This document shows, piece by piece, positions 1 through 7,323 of a stretch of 20,765 nucleotides of DNA. Below the pieces are notes generated by a model. It made no database searches. It had not been told where the DNA came from and saw only the letters and a program-made list of their open reading frames with translations. A program made the translations under genes and the position numbers. The stretch is from CAIVSN01 sp031539165 (lineage in GTDB: Bacteria > Patescibacteriota > Gracilibacteria > BD1-5 > UBA2023): positions 1-20,765 of the forward strand of contig JAVKLK010000042.1 in NCBI GenBank assembly GCA_031539165.1. The letters are read 5' to 3'. Within the stretch, counting starts at the first letter, position 1; each line of letters begins with the position of its first letter.

Positions 1-285
1 GAGCAGCATTCGCGAATTTGAGTCAGCAATGTAGGTTACTACAAGCACTCATTGTTCATGCATGAGCTCACGAAGCTCTACTACATGGGGAGGAATTCTT
101 CCTCATGCATTTCTCTGATTTGGTCGAGGAGCGTTACCATTTTTTGAGCGCGGTCATTTCCGAGGAGCAGAAGGGCGAGGCTTTGGTTTCACACTTCAAA
201 AGACTTCGGAGTAGTCGAAATTTTTGGATCACATAGGGTTTCTCGTTCATCTAAAAGATGACTCGTGAGAGGAATCGGTCATCAT
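1..285 (-). CDS. Unrecognised basic, proline-rich protein (N-terminal part, runs off left edge)
   Basis: With UGA read as Gly this frame stays open from an ATG at 285 to the window edge (95 codons, six in-frame UGA). The product begins MMTDSSHESSFRG, continues with a basic Pro/Arg/Lys/Asn-rich stretch (about residues 33-60), then a more ordinary segment containing PPHVVELRELMHEQGV and VVTYIADSNSR. No family is recognised. The basic, disordered-looking N-terminus followed by a folded part could suit a nucleic-acid-binding protein, but that is a guess. It follows the metallopeptidase gene by 26 bp on the same strand and may be the last visible gene of the pilin operon. An alternative start one codon later exists. 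The gene call rests on frame openness and plausible composition only. Confidence 0.5.
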
Positions 286-311
286 ACATAAAGAAGAACA
301 AAGTATATGAC

Positions 312-1154
312 TTATTTGATGTAATACAAATATTTGTTTACAGCAATGGGTAATTTGGTGGTGTCCCAGAAGTACGCCTCTAGCGGTTTCAGTTCAAAAC
401 TTGTCCCCTCAAATTCCCGCTCTTTAAACACCTTCTCAGAGAAGAAATCGTATTTCTTTTGAAGAATAGGGTTTTTCAAAGCACGAGCCTTGAATGTTTC
501 ATTGTGAAATAAAAACATCGTCCACGATTCAGCAAAGTCTTCATACTTATTCGTCATAGCATACCCACTCACAAAATCCTGAAGTGCCATCCCTTTTTTC
601 TTCGTTTTATAGTCAATCCATGAAATATTGTAAAATAGCTCACTTGGGTCAGATGAGAGAGTTCCCTCTTTGAGAAATTGGAGATCAATCACGTGTCCAA
701 GTTCATGTCAAAATACCTTTATCGATTCGCTCTGGGAAGGAAGCCTCACCACGAGACTCACTGCATCAGTTGTCATTTTTCATCTTGGTTCAGTTCTATC
801 ATCCACGAGCTCAACCGTGATAGGGGTTACCTTTTCCTCCAAAAGAGGACTCTTAAGAATTCGCTCAAGATAGGATTGAAGAGATTCCGCTTGAGAAAGA
901 GTCGTTCGGACAATAAACGTATACTGAGCACCCGGAGCACTTCCGAGAGAGGTTTGCTCGATTTGTTTTGCGGCGGCATGGGTAAGTACTTCAGATTGAG
1001 AAGGATGATCCGGCTCTTCATTTTGAACTGCGAGAACCGGTTCAGACGGAGGTATTTCAGACGGAATTTCTGATTTTGAAATACGTATCCAAGCAAAAAG
1101 CAGGACGAAGAACGCAAAGAAGTAAAATACGAAGAGTCAAACGGATCGACGCAT
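312..1154 (-). CDS. Membrane-anchored HExxH zinc metallopeptidase-like protein
   Basis: 280 residues, with three UGA-Gly codons at 1137, 780 and 708. The N-terminus MRRSVG is followed by a very hydrophobic segment (about residues 7-24, rich in Phe/Leu/Val), best read as a signal anchor. An acidic Pro/Ser/Glu linker comes next. The catalytic motif is H150-E-L-G-H154, with a second motif EDFAESW in which Glu209 would be the third zinc ligand, as in gluzincin-type peptidases. The HExxH motif is visible only if the upstream UGA is read through. The nearest architecture I know is the ATLF-like (anthrax lethal factor-like) group, but this assignment is inference. The gene lies directly downstream of four pilin-like genes, with one base between the sufficiently close stop and start, so it may process exported proteins at the outer face of the membrane. 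Substrate unknown. Confidence 0.75.
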
Positions 1155-1155
1155 A

Positions 1156-1599
1156 CTATCCACTCGTAGAATAGAAAAGCTGAACTACCGCGTTCACCAG
1201 CGGAAAAGAAAGAAGCATGACAATGAATCCAATGATTCCAAATTTCAGTGAAGTTTTTGCTGTTTTGACTCGCTCATCATTTCCTGCAGCTATAGTATAG
1301 AGAATACCCGCATACACTATCGCTCAGACAGAAAGGAGTGAACCGACAAGAATGATTTGATTTGCTACATCAACAATGCGTTGTCTCGCTCCTCCATTGA
1401 GTGAGTAATCTTCATTTGAAGCCTCAATTACTCATCGTGGTTTGCATCTCTGGAGGGCATCTGAGAGAGGTATATTCTCCGTATTCGGATCATACTTACA
1501 ATCACCCGAAGGGGCAGTGGAGCCGCTATCTGCATAAACAAAGGATACGGGGGCGAGAAAGGATACCGCTATGAGACAAAAACTAAGAAATGTTTTCAT
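1156..1599 (-). CDS. Type IV secretion pilin-like protein (VirB2/TrbC-like), copy 1
   Basis: 147 residues with UGA-Gly at 1432 and 1324. It has a signal peptide (MKTFLSFCLIAVSFLAPVSF, probably cut after VYA), a short polar region with CKYDPNTENIPLSDALQRC, and then two hydrophobic helices. These are about residues 79-100 (VANQIILVGSLLSVGAIVYA) and 115-140 (FGIIGFIVMLLSFPLVNAVV), joined by a short charged turn AAGNDERVKTAKT. This signal-plus-two-helix layout with a polar turn is typical of VirB2/TrbC-type pilins, which are common in CPR genomes. An upstream ATG at 1632 is possible, but it would overlap the preceding gene and put extra residues before a clean signal peptide, so 1599 is preferred. 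It follows the next gene's stop by 7 bp. Confidence 0.72.
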
Positions 1600-1606
1600 G
1601 AGAGCT

Positions 1607-1990
1607 TTAAGAGAAAGAGAAACCTGAAACAATTCGAACCACTACATAGGCAAGTGGCGCAATAGCTAAACCAATAACAACATACAGAAGAGCGATCCAT
1701 GCTTTTTTGAATTCACCTTCATCTCCGCTTGCAGAAAAAAGTTTAAATCCTGTATAAATAAGCATTCCTATAGCCACGACAACATAGGCAGAGATGAGGT
1801 ATACCTGAATAGTCTTCAGAAATCCATCTTTTACGGTTACATTGGTACTTTCAGCCGCACTATTTTTCCCTCATTCGACCAACAAGAGATTCTTCGTTGA
1901 ACCAAAAGCCGCGTGTACTTGAGGAGTCGAAAGTATGACAGTGCCAAAACAAAATGAAAACAGCAGGAGAAAAGAGGCAAGATATTTCAT
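1607..1990 (-). CDS. Type IV secretion pilin-like protein, copy 2
   Basis: 127 residues with one UGA-Gly. The signal peptide is MKYLASFLLLFSFCFGTVIL, with a probable cut near VHA-AF. Two hydrophobic helices follow (about residues 60-82 and 97-120), separated by the polar turn SASGDEGEFKKAW. The turn resembles those of its neighbours (AAGNDER, SYGDENK, SAGDSEK), a small conserved 'A/S-x-G-D-E/S' loop shared by all four copies. That shared loop is direct evidence that these are diverged paralogues and not unrelated membrane peptides. The ATG is at 1990, two bases after the stop of the upstream copy. The stop is TAA at 1607-1609. Presumed to be exported and inserted in the inner membrane as a pilus subunit. 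Confidence 0.72.
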
Positions 1991-1992
1991 AA

Positions 1993-2361
1993 CTATCCGA
2001 TGGTAAGGCTATTAATGGCTTCGATAATGGCATAAGCAGCCCCAGTAAGCACTACTCCAATAAGAGCATACTGGATAGTGGACTTTGCTCATTTTGCTTT
2101 ATTTTCATCTCCATACGAAAGCATCATAAGAATTCCTCCGTAAGTAAGTGCCATGACAGCAAGAACTCCCGCAAACATGATAGCCTGTCGAATAATTTTC
2201 CCGATACTTACTGCAACAGAAGTATTCTCAAATGGAAGTCCTATCTTCATAGGAGCTGGCAATGTCTCAGCAAACCCAGGAGCAACCCAAAGACAGGCAA
2301 AAAGAGCGCCCAAAAGAGACAAAAAACTGAGGCGCAGCAAAGATGTTACGAAGCGGTTCAT
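1993..2361 (-). CDS. Type IV secretion pilin-like protein, copy 3
   Basis: 122 residues with UGA-Gly at 2089. The N-terminal signal is MNRFVTSLLRLSFLSLLGAL, ending near GFA-ET. The first helix is about residues 57-80 (QAIMFAGVLAVMALTYGGIL), followed by the loop SYGDENKAKGAKS and a second helix (about 94-115, YALIGVVLTGAAYAIIEAI). The product ends NSLTIG. The start codon lies 16 bases inside the 3' end of the upstream pilin-like gene, so translation is probably coupled. Read with the standard code, this gene would appear truncated at residue 90, just after the conserved loop, which would hide the second helix. Confidence 0.72.
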
Positions 2362-2951
2362 AGAATCCAGATTACAAATTGTATAATTCCATACGAAAGC
2401 ATGGCGATAGCAAGCGCAATGATATTGTATGTTACAATAATTTTCCCTTTGTTTGCCTTCTCGGAGTCACCCGCACTCGTAGCCATTAAGAATCCTCCTA
2501 TTGTTATAAAGAGCACTGCCCCTGTACTCACCACAACCAAGAGCACTTGAGAAAGACGGTAGAGAAAATCTTTTACATTTCCATTATTAGAACTTTCCGT
2601 ATTTCCCTTCGCATAAACCTTCCGAGATGGAGAAATATCGCGAGGATTGAACTTGAAATCCGTGGTGCTGAGTTTTGAACCTGGCGAAGTAGGAGAAGAC
2701 GAAGAAGATGAGGAACTGGAAGCCTTATCACTTGCAGCGTCCATCTGATTTACATAATTTGCACTTGAGGGATTATTTGTTGAATTTGCAGACATGCTTG
2801 CATCACTTGCAGCAGGATTATCACAAGGAATTTCTGCCCCAAACGCGTCGAATGTTGTACATGCAAAAGCAACTCATTCTGACCCACTCGAAAAAGGACT
2901 CAATGAAGCAATAACCAAAAGCAATAGACCTATTCTTTGTAATTTTTTCAT
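2346..2951 (-). CDS. Type IV secretion pilin-like protein with Ser-rich linker, copy 4 (first gene of operon)
   Basis: 201 residues with UGA-Gly at 2874 and 2358. It starts MKKLQRIGLLLLVIASLSPF, a signal peptide. Two cysteine-containing stretches follow (ACTTFDAFG and IPCDNPAAS), then a long low-complexity Ser/Asn/Ala linker that includes nine consecutive serines (about residues 76-87). The C-terminal third carries the two-helix module seen in the other copies: about residues 132-156 (LSQVLLVVVSTGAVLFITIGG), loop TSAGDSEKANKGK, and 170-196. It is the longest of the four and the only one with a large N-terminal extension, so it may be a tip or adaptor subunit (inference). A promoter directly precedes it, and its predicted transcript starts at the ATG itself. 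Confidence 0.7.
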
Positions 2952-2957
2952 ACCCGC

Positions 2958-2985
2958 ATTCTAGCCTAACACGGAAGAAACTCAA
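2958..2985 (-). promoter_or_regulatory. Predicted promoter of the pilin operon (leaderless)
   Basis: On the minus strand, TTGAGT (2980-2985) and TAGAAT (2958-2963) are 16 bp apart. Only six bases separate the -10 box from the ATG at 2951, so a normal +1 would fall on the A of ATG. Seen by eye; no transcript data. Confidence 0.45.
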
Positions 2986-2990
2986 AACAA

Positions 2991-3017
2991 TTGCATTCAC
3001 CTCGCGATGGATATACT
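2991..3017 (+). promoter_or_regulatory. Predicted promoter of the holin-secG-SBP operon
   Basis: TTGCAT (2991-2996) and TATACT (3012-3017) lie 15 bp apart on the plus strand, about 21 bases before the ATG at 3039. The TTGCAN -35 form recurs at the gatA and xth promoters. It is divergent from the pilin promoter, with the two -35 boxes five bases apart. The short spacer makes this a weaker call. Confidence 0.35.
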
Positions 3018-3038
3018 AGCGATATAGTTTTTCCTCTT

Positions 3039-3401
3039 ATGAAAATATTCATTTCTATTCTTGCAAACGGGCTCATCCTCTATGGAATGGGGCTCCTTCT
3101 TCCTGAAATCGTAGCAACCGGAGGAATAAAGCTGTACTTCATAGGAGGAGTAGTGCTTGGACTTCTTAATACGTTTATTAAGCCCATTCTTGGAATTCTT
3201 GGATTTCCTTTCATGATTCTCACCTTCGGACTTTTCACCCTCGTGATAAATGGAGTAATCCTCGTACTCCTTGAAAAAATCATTGCCGCACTCAACATTG
3301 TAGGAGTAGCCTACCACATAAGCGGGTGGGCCAACTTTGCAATTGCGGTTGTTATTTTTACGATTTTTAATACACTCTACGGCGCTTTTTTCAAACGATA
3401 A
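3039..3401 (+). CDS. Four-TM membrane protein, phage holin family 4 superfamily IV type
   Basis: 120 residues, nearly all hydrophobic, with four predicted helices (about residues 3-22, 28-46, 52-78 and 92-115). Motifs typical of the family are the Gly/Leu-rich GGIKLYFIGGVVLGLLNTFI, then KPILGILGFPFMILTFGLF. Despite the family name these are widespread small bacterial membrane proteins, with no phage genes nearby, so a role in lysis is not implied. The start at 3039 (MKIFISILANG) is chosen over an in-frame ATG at 2991 because the latter would add a polar, non-matching leader and cover the promoter. The next gene starts two bases after the stop. Confidence 0.78.
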   Translation: MKIFISILANGLILYGMGLLLPEIVATGGIKLYFIGGVVLGLLNTFIKPILGILGFPFMILTFGLFTLVINGVILVLLEKIIAALNIVGVAYHISGWANFAIAVVIFTIFNTLYGAFFKR

Positions 3402-3403
3402 TT

Positions 3404-3625
3404 ATGACTCAAATTCTTACTTGGATTCTCGTAGCAATCAGTGGCATCCTCTCAATCCTTATAGCACTCCAATCAAAAGGTGCCGGTCTCTCACTTGCGC
3501 CTGGCGCTGGTGATTTTGGTAAGTTTGAAAAGCGTGGTCCAGAAAAAGTTCTGCACGTCATCACTACCGTGCTTGTTATCGGATTCATTACCTGCGCAAC
3601 TCTTCTCTTCTTCTTGGCAGCGTAG
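3404..3625 (+). CDS. secG: Protein translocase subunit SecG
   Basis: 73 residues. The first helix (about residues 5-22) leads into the family hallmark LQSKGAGLSLAPGAGDFG, then KFEKRGPEKVLHVIT, and a second helix (about 51-71). This matches the SecG pattern of two membrane spans around a Gly-rich loop with an RG-x-E-K-V-L-H segment. SecG is the non-essential third subunit of the SecYEG channel in the inner membrane. The gene has no UGA codon and ends in TAG. It sits two bases after the holin-family gene and 27 bases before the solute-binding protein gene, so export machinery and an exported protein share a transcript. Confidence 0.88.
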   Translation: MTQILTWILVAISGILSILIALQSKGAGLSLAPGAGDFGKFEKRGPEKVLHVITTVLVIGFITCATLLFFLAA

Positions 3626-3652
3626 CGCCTTCTCTGAAGAATTTTTTTTATT

Positions 3653-5887
3653 ATGCAATTCTATCATCGCATTAAGAAGTACCTCTTCTTGCTTGCGTGT
3701 GTATTTTCCCTCTCTCTTAGTGTACACGCTATTTTTGTCTATGTATACGAGGGAGCCAAGTCCACTCCAGAACGAGGTGGAACATTTAGCATTGGAATTC
3801 TTGGAGCTTCACCAAGCCTCAATCCAACTCAGTATACGCTAGATAACGCCAATGATTTTGCTCTCCGATTCCTGTATAGAGGGCTTTTGAAGTACAATCC
3901 AGATTCTGGCTCAATAGAGGGAGACTTGGCAAATTGCGATGTATCAAAAATCTCGGAGATTCGATGCTTCTTTAAGACAGGGGCTCTCTGGAGCGACGGT
4001 ACTCGAATAACTCTAGAAGATATTTTAGCAACCTACTCGCTCTTGGCAGAAACAGAGGTAAATAAACGTCTTCAGTCTGGTCTTTCAAAGTTTGCTATCA
4101 CGCGTGAGGGGGATGCGGTTGTATTTCGATCCACGAGTCCATCAAGCGAAACGCTGCAATACTTGATGATTCCTATTATAAAAAAGTCTACCTCGGAAAA
4201 ACTGCGATCTGGAGAAACATTTCAAGATGATGCCTATAGTGGGAACTACCAAATAGAAAAACGGGAGATGGATTCAGTGCGAGGGAGTGAAAATATCACT
4301 CTCTGAATCACGAGTATTTCTCCAAAGAATCAAGGATATTCGCGCATTCTTCTAAAATACTATCCGGACGAGGCTACCCTTATAGCACAGAAAGATGGAC
4401 TGAATCTTTTCTATCCAGGCTACTATGAGACAACTGACATAGGCGCTCGGTTTATGAGTGGGGCAATCTTAACCCCAGACTTCATTGGAGCCTTTCTTAA
4501 TACGGAACGCCTTGATGTTGGGAAAAGAGCACTCCTAGCAAGCATTATTTGAAGCGCATGACAGACGGATTGACTCATGACGGTTAAGAATCCATTTTTC
4601 AGTAATACCGCTATTGTTCGGGATTTGCCAGAAAATCTCGATGAAGCACTTCAAAAAGTAGGATACTTTCGGAAATCTGCACTCCCTTCTCTTAAAAAGA
4701 CGGATACCCAAAGTGGGAGTACCAGTTCGGGAATTTCTTATCATCTCCCCCCTTCCCTTCAGCTCGAACGAGCCGCTGTGACATCATCCGGACTTCGATT
4801 CTTCGATACGCCAAGCAAATGATCTCCTTATGAAACCTCAACCAAGGATGAAATACTCCTCTGAGGAACTGTCCCAAAGGGGGTAACTGGAGTATTTATT
4901 AATTCCTACCGACTTAAAGGTTTTACTCCTGGATCTGAACGTTTTAGCTATAGAGCTCGGAGAGATCTGGGGAATCTAAAGATCGGGGTGAACCGTTACG
5001 TTCTCTCATTTGAAAAAAACGGACAGCGGGAAACTGCAGAAACCCTCGAAATTCGGATGGGTCTCCCAAAGGTAACTCCAGAGGTCAAACCAACTACTCC
5101 TGAAACGGAGAATAAAAGTCTCTCCGGTACCGTTTCATCTACTGCGACTGGGGCTACTCCCGTATCTACCGGAACAGGCATGAATACGAGCACAGGAAGT
5201 GCTTCTATCGAACCCCCAAAAGAAACTCCAGTAAAAACTCCAGAACAAACTGAACCAATAGAATCAAAGGATGACTGACTCTATACTGCGAGTGGTTCTC
5301 GTGCCGTTCTTACTATCAAAAGTATTAGTCCAAGAGATGAAGTTCTTGCAGCATCAAAACGAGCCGTTGAAGCTCTAGAGAAGGTCGGCTTCCAAGTAAT
5401 CTTTGAAGAGATTGAGAATAGCCCCTCCGCCATACTAGAAACAAAAAAAGCTACTTCTAAGAAGTATGATGTTCTTATTGCGGGAGTGAATCTCTGATTC
5501 CTTGGAACATACATTTCACCATACTTCCACTCTGGACAAGCACAAAATTGATATAATTTCTCTTTGCTTCGAAACCCAAGCATGGACGTTCTTTTGGAGG
5601 AGCTCAACACGCGAGATGTATCTCCAGAGAGTCGAACTCGGGCCTATGAAAAGATGAATGAAATTCTGAAGAAAGAATCAGTACTTGTTCCTCTTGGGAC
5701 ACATCCACTCCGATACTTCATTGACAAAAATATTCTTGATTTTACGGCACCAAATATTCTTCCATCAGCTACCTATATTGATAGTGCGATTCATCCATCC
5801 TATCTCAAAAAAACCTACTTAATCCAGTGGGAAGAAAAAAGTGTATCTGGATTTTTTGATTGGTGTTCCCAAAAATTGAACCAGTAA
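3653..5887 (+). CDS. Peptide-type ABC solute-binding protein (SBP_bac_5) with inserted beta-sandwich and Pro/Thr/Ser linker
   Basis: 744 residues with nine UGA-Gly codons (4304, 4550, 4559, 4571, 4820, 4862, 5276, 5495, 5549). The N-terminal anchor is at about residues 9-30 (KYLFLLACVFSLSLSVHAIF) and has no clear lipobox. OppA-like lobe I follows: GGTFSIGILGASPSLNPTQY, ALWSDGTRITLEDILATYSL. Lobe II comes next, with AFLNTERLDVGKRALLASII. At about residues 391-466 there is a foreign module reading GTVPKGVTGVFINSYRLKGF then PGSERFSYRARRDLG and GVNRYVLSFEKNGQ, which looks like an Ig-like/Glucodextran_B-type beta-sandwich. A Pro/Thr/Ser/Glu linker fills residues 467-542. The binding-protein fold then resumes (AVEALEKVGFQVIFEEI, ERTRAYEKMNEILKKE-like helix, VPLGTHPLRYFI). 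Canonical OppA proteins are about 500-550 residues, so the insert explains the excess. No permease or ATPase gene is nearby; the ligand is unknown. Confidence 0.82.
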
Positions 5888-5888
5888 T

Positions 5889-6797
5889 ATGAAAGAGGAA
5901 ATCGTTCTCCCCGCATGGCAGATAGCAAGTGAAAATAGCGAGATTAAAGTATTTAACTTCTTCCCCTCTCTTCTCTCAACACTCTATCTTGCGTGCATTC
6001 TCCTCTACCAAGTTGCCTGGAGTTATATCTACGTATTCAACCTCAAAGATCAATTCTTCAGCCTTGTTGTAGATTTCGTACATGCTGACTATTTTGTAGA
6101 ATGTATTGTCACTTTGGTGGTATTTTTTCTTTTTTTCATCATAGTAACCCCCATTGCAGAAGGGGGGCTCATTTCCATAATCGATCGCATTGATAAGAGA
6201 GACTCTGAGCAGGCAAATATCAATACGGTATGATTTGGCATATCTCGATGAATCAAGAACTTTCTCCCAATATTTGAAGCAAATAACATTACTGCCCTCT
6301 TCAAACTTATTTCCATTATCACTTTCACTCTCTTTCTGATTCGACTCTTCGGCACGCAGTACCTTGGATATATTCTCGGAATAATGGGGGTATACTTCGC
6401 CATCGCGATAACCATTAACATGTTTCTCGCGTATACTCGATTCTTTGTTGTACTCGAACACATGAAAGCATTTGATGCAATTGTAGCATCGGCAAGCATG
6501 GCACTGGAACATTTTGGTATCACCTTCAAGCTCTACCTCACACTCATGCTCGTATATGTGCGAACTATTCTCACAGTAGTGGCATTTCTTTTATTTCCGA
6601 TAGCCCTCTCTGCAATACTCACCTACGCCACAGTAGCAATGGTAAAAATATTTTTTATTGGATTACTCGGAGTTCTCGGACTTGGATTCATTGTATTTAT
6701 CAGCCATCTTAATAGTGTCCTCGAAATATTCGTAGAAACACTTTGGTACCGAGCTTATATAGAAAATAAGAAACACGGGGCAGATGTTTACAAATAA
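5889..6797 (+). CDS. Polytopic membrane protein of unknown function
   Basis: 302 residues with two UGA-Gly codons (6231 and 6246). Roughly six hydrophobic spans can be picked out, around residues 27-50, 75-98, 140-160, 163-185, 208-240 and 245-270. A cytoplasmic-looking polar stretch IIDRIDKRDSEQANINTVGF separates spans 2 and 3. The general look (VTPIAEGGLISIIDR, long amphipathic segments, LHLIGFIV-like end) is that of the polytopic membrane families often annotated as glycerophosphodiesterase-type membrane domains, but I see no diagnostic motif. It begins one base after the solute-binding protein stop and closes the operon, immediately before a hairpin and a terminator. Confidence 0.72.
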
Positions 6798-6818
6798 ATT
6801 ATATAGTTTAAAATAATC

Positions 6819-6862
6819 ATGTCGGTGGGAGAACTTTCCTCCTTTAGGTTCCTCTCCGACAT
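6819..6862 (+). other. Stable hairpin between operon end and terminator
   Basis: ATGTCGG (6819-6825) pairs perfectly with CCGACAT (6856-6862). An inner helix pairs GAAC (6831-6834) with GTTC (6848-6851), flanked by small bulges, and a 13-base pyrimidine-rich loop closes it. It lacks a T-run on the plus side, so it is not itself a canonical terminator. It may protect the 3' end of the mRNA. Confidence 0.5.
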
Positions 6863-6872
6863 AAAAATCATC

Positions 6873-6907
6873 AAAAAAAAAGCCCCTGTACGGGACTTTT
6901 TATTTTT
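6873..6907. terminator. Bidirectional rho-independent terminator
   Basis: An A-run (6873-6881) leads into a short GC stem (GCCCC, 6882-6886, with CGGGAC side 6892-6896, one mismatch, five-base loop) and then a T-run (6897-6901, followed by ATTTTTC). The A-run on one side and T-run on the other let it serve both the plus-strand operon ending at 6797 and the minus-strand operon ending at 6908. Confidence 0.7.
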
Positions 6908-7321
6908 CTATAAAACATCGCTGAAATCATCTTTTACCCCATCCTTGAGATACTGATGGATAGCGTTTCGCGTTGCAAGAAGTCACAGACAGGCAGCCAT
7001 TTGGCGCTTCGGGGTAATCGGCGTACCGAGCATTTCTTGTACATCCCCATAGGCCATCTTGAGAATTGACTCCAGAGACGCTCCGAGAACACTCTCTCAG
7101 AAAATAGCGGCGGCAGCGGTAGTCACAATTGCCGTATCCCCCTCAAAAGAGAAATCTTCCAAAAATCCCTCAGAATCAGATTCGCGTATCCGTAAATACA
7201 CTGTCAGCGAATCTCAGCAGCTTCGATTTTCTTCTCGATAGATAACCGTTGGATGTTGCAAAATCCCCTTATTCGGGGGATTTTTTGCATACTCAAGAAA
7301 CATTTCAGAATACGTGGACAT
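6908..7321 (-). CDS. sufU: SUF scaffold/sulfur-transfer protein SufU (IscU/NifU-like), second cysteine replaced
   Basis: 137 residues with UGA-Gly at 7214, 7097 and 6983. Family features are YSEMFLEYAKNPPNKGIL at the start, the first metal/sulfur cysteine in NRSC-G-DSLTVYL (Cys35, followed by a UGA glycine), and the third cysteine in QMAACLGLLATRNAI. The second cysteine, normally in a G-x-G-C-A-I-S-x-A motif, is replaced: the sequence reads FEGDTAIVTTAAAAIF, with Thr at the cysteine position. SufU accepts sulfur from SufS and, in Firmicutes, binds zinc through three Cys and an Asp. Losing one ligand suggests altered metal binding (inference). The gene lies two bases downstream of the 523-residue protein gene, apart from the main suf operon 4 kb away. 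Confidence 0.85.
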
Positions 7322-7323
7322 GT

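Noticed and set aside
678..1073. A 131-residue plus-strand reading frame opposite the metallopeptidase
   Set aside because: Arg/Phe-rich composition typical of an antisense shadow; the opposite strand holds the HExxH gene.
3039..3401. Prophage remnant indicated by a 'holin' gene
   Set aside because: The family is a general bacterial membrane protein group; no other phage gene is present and the gene is in an operon with secG.
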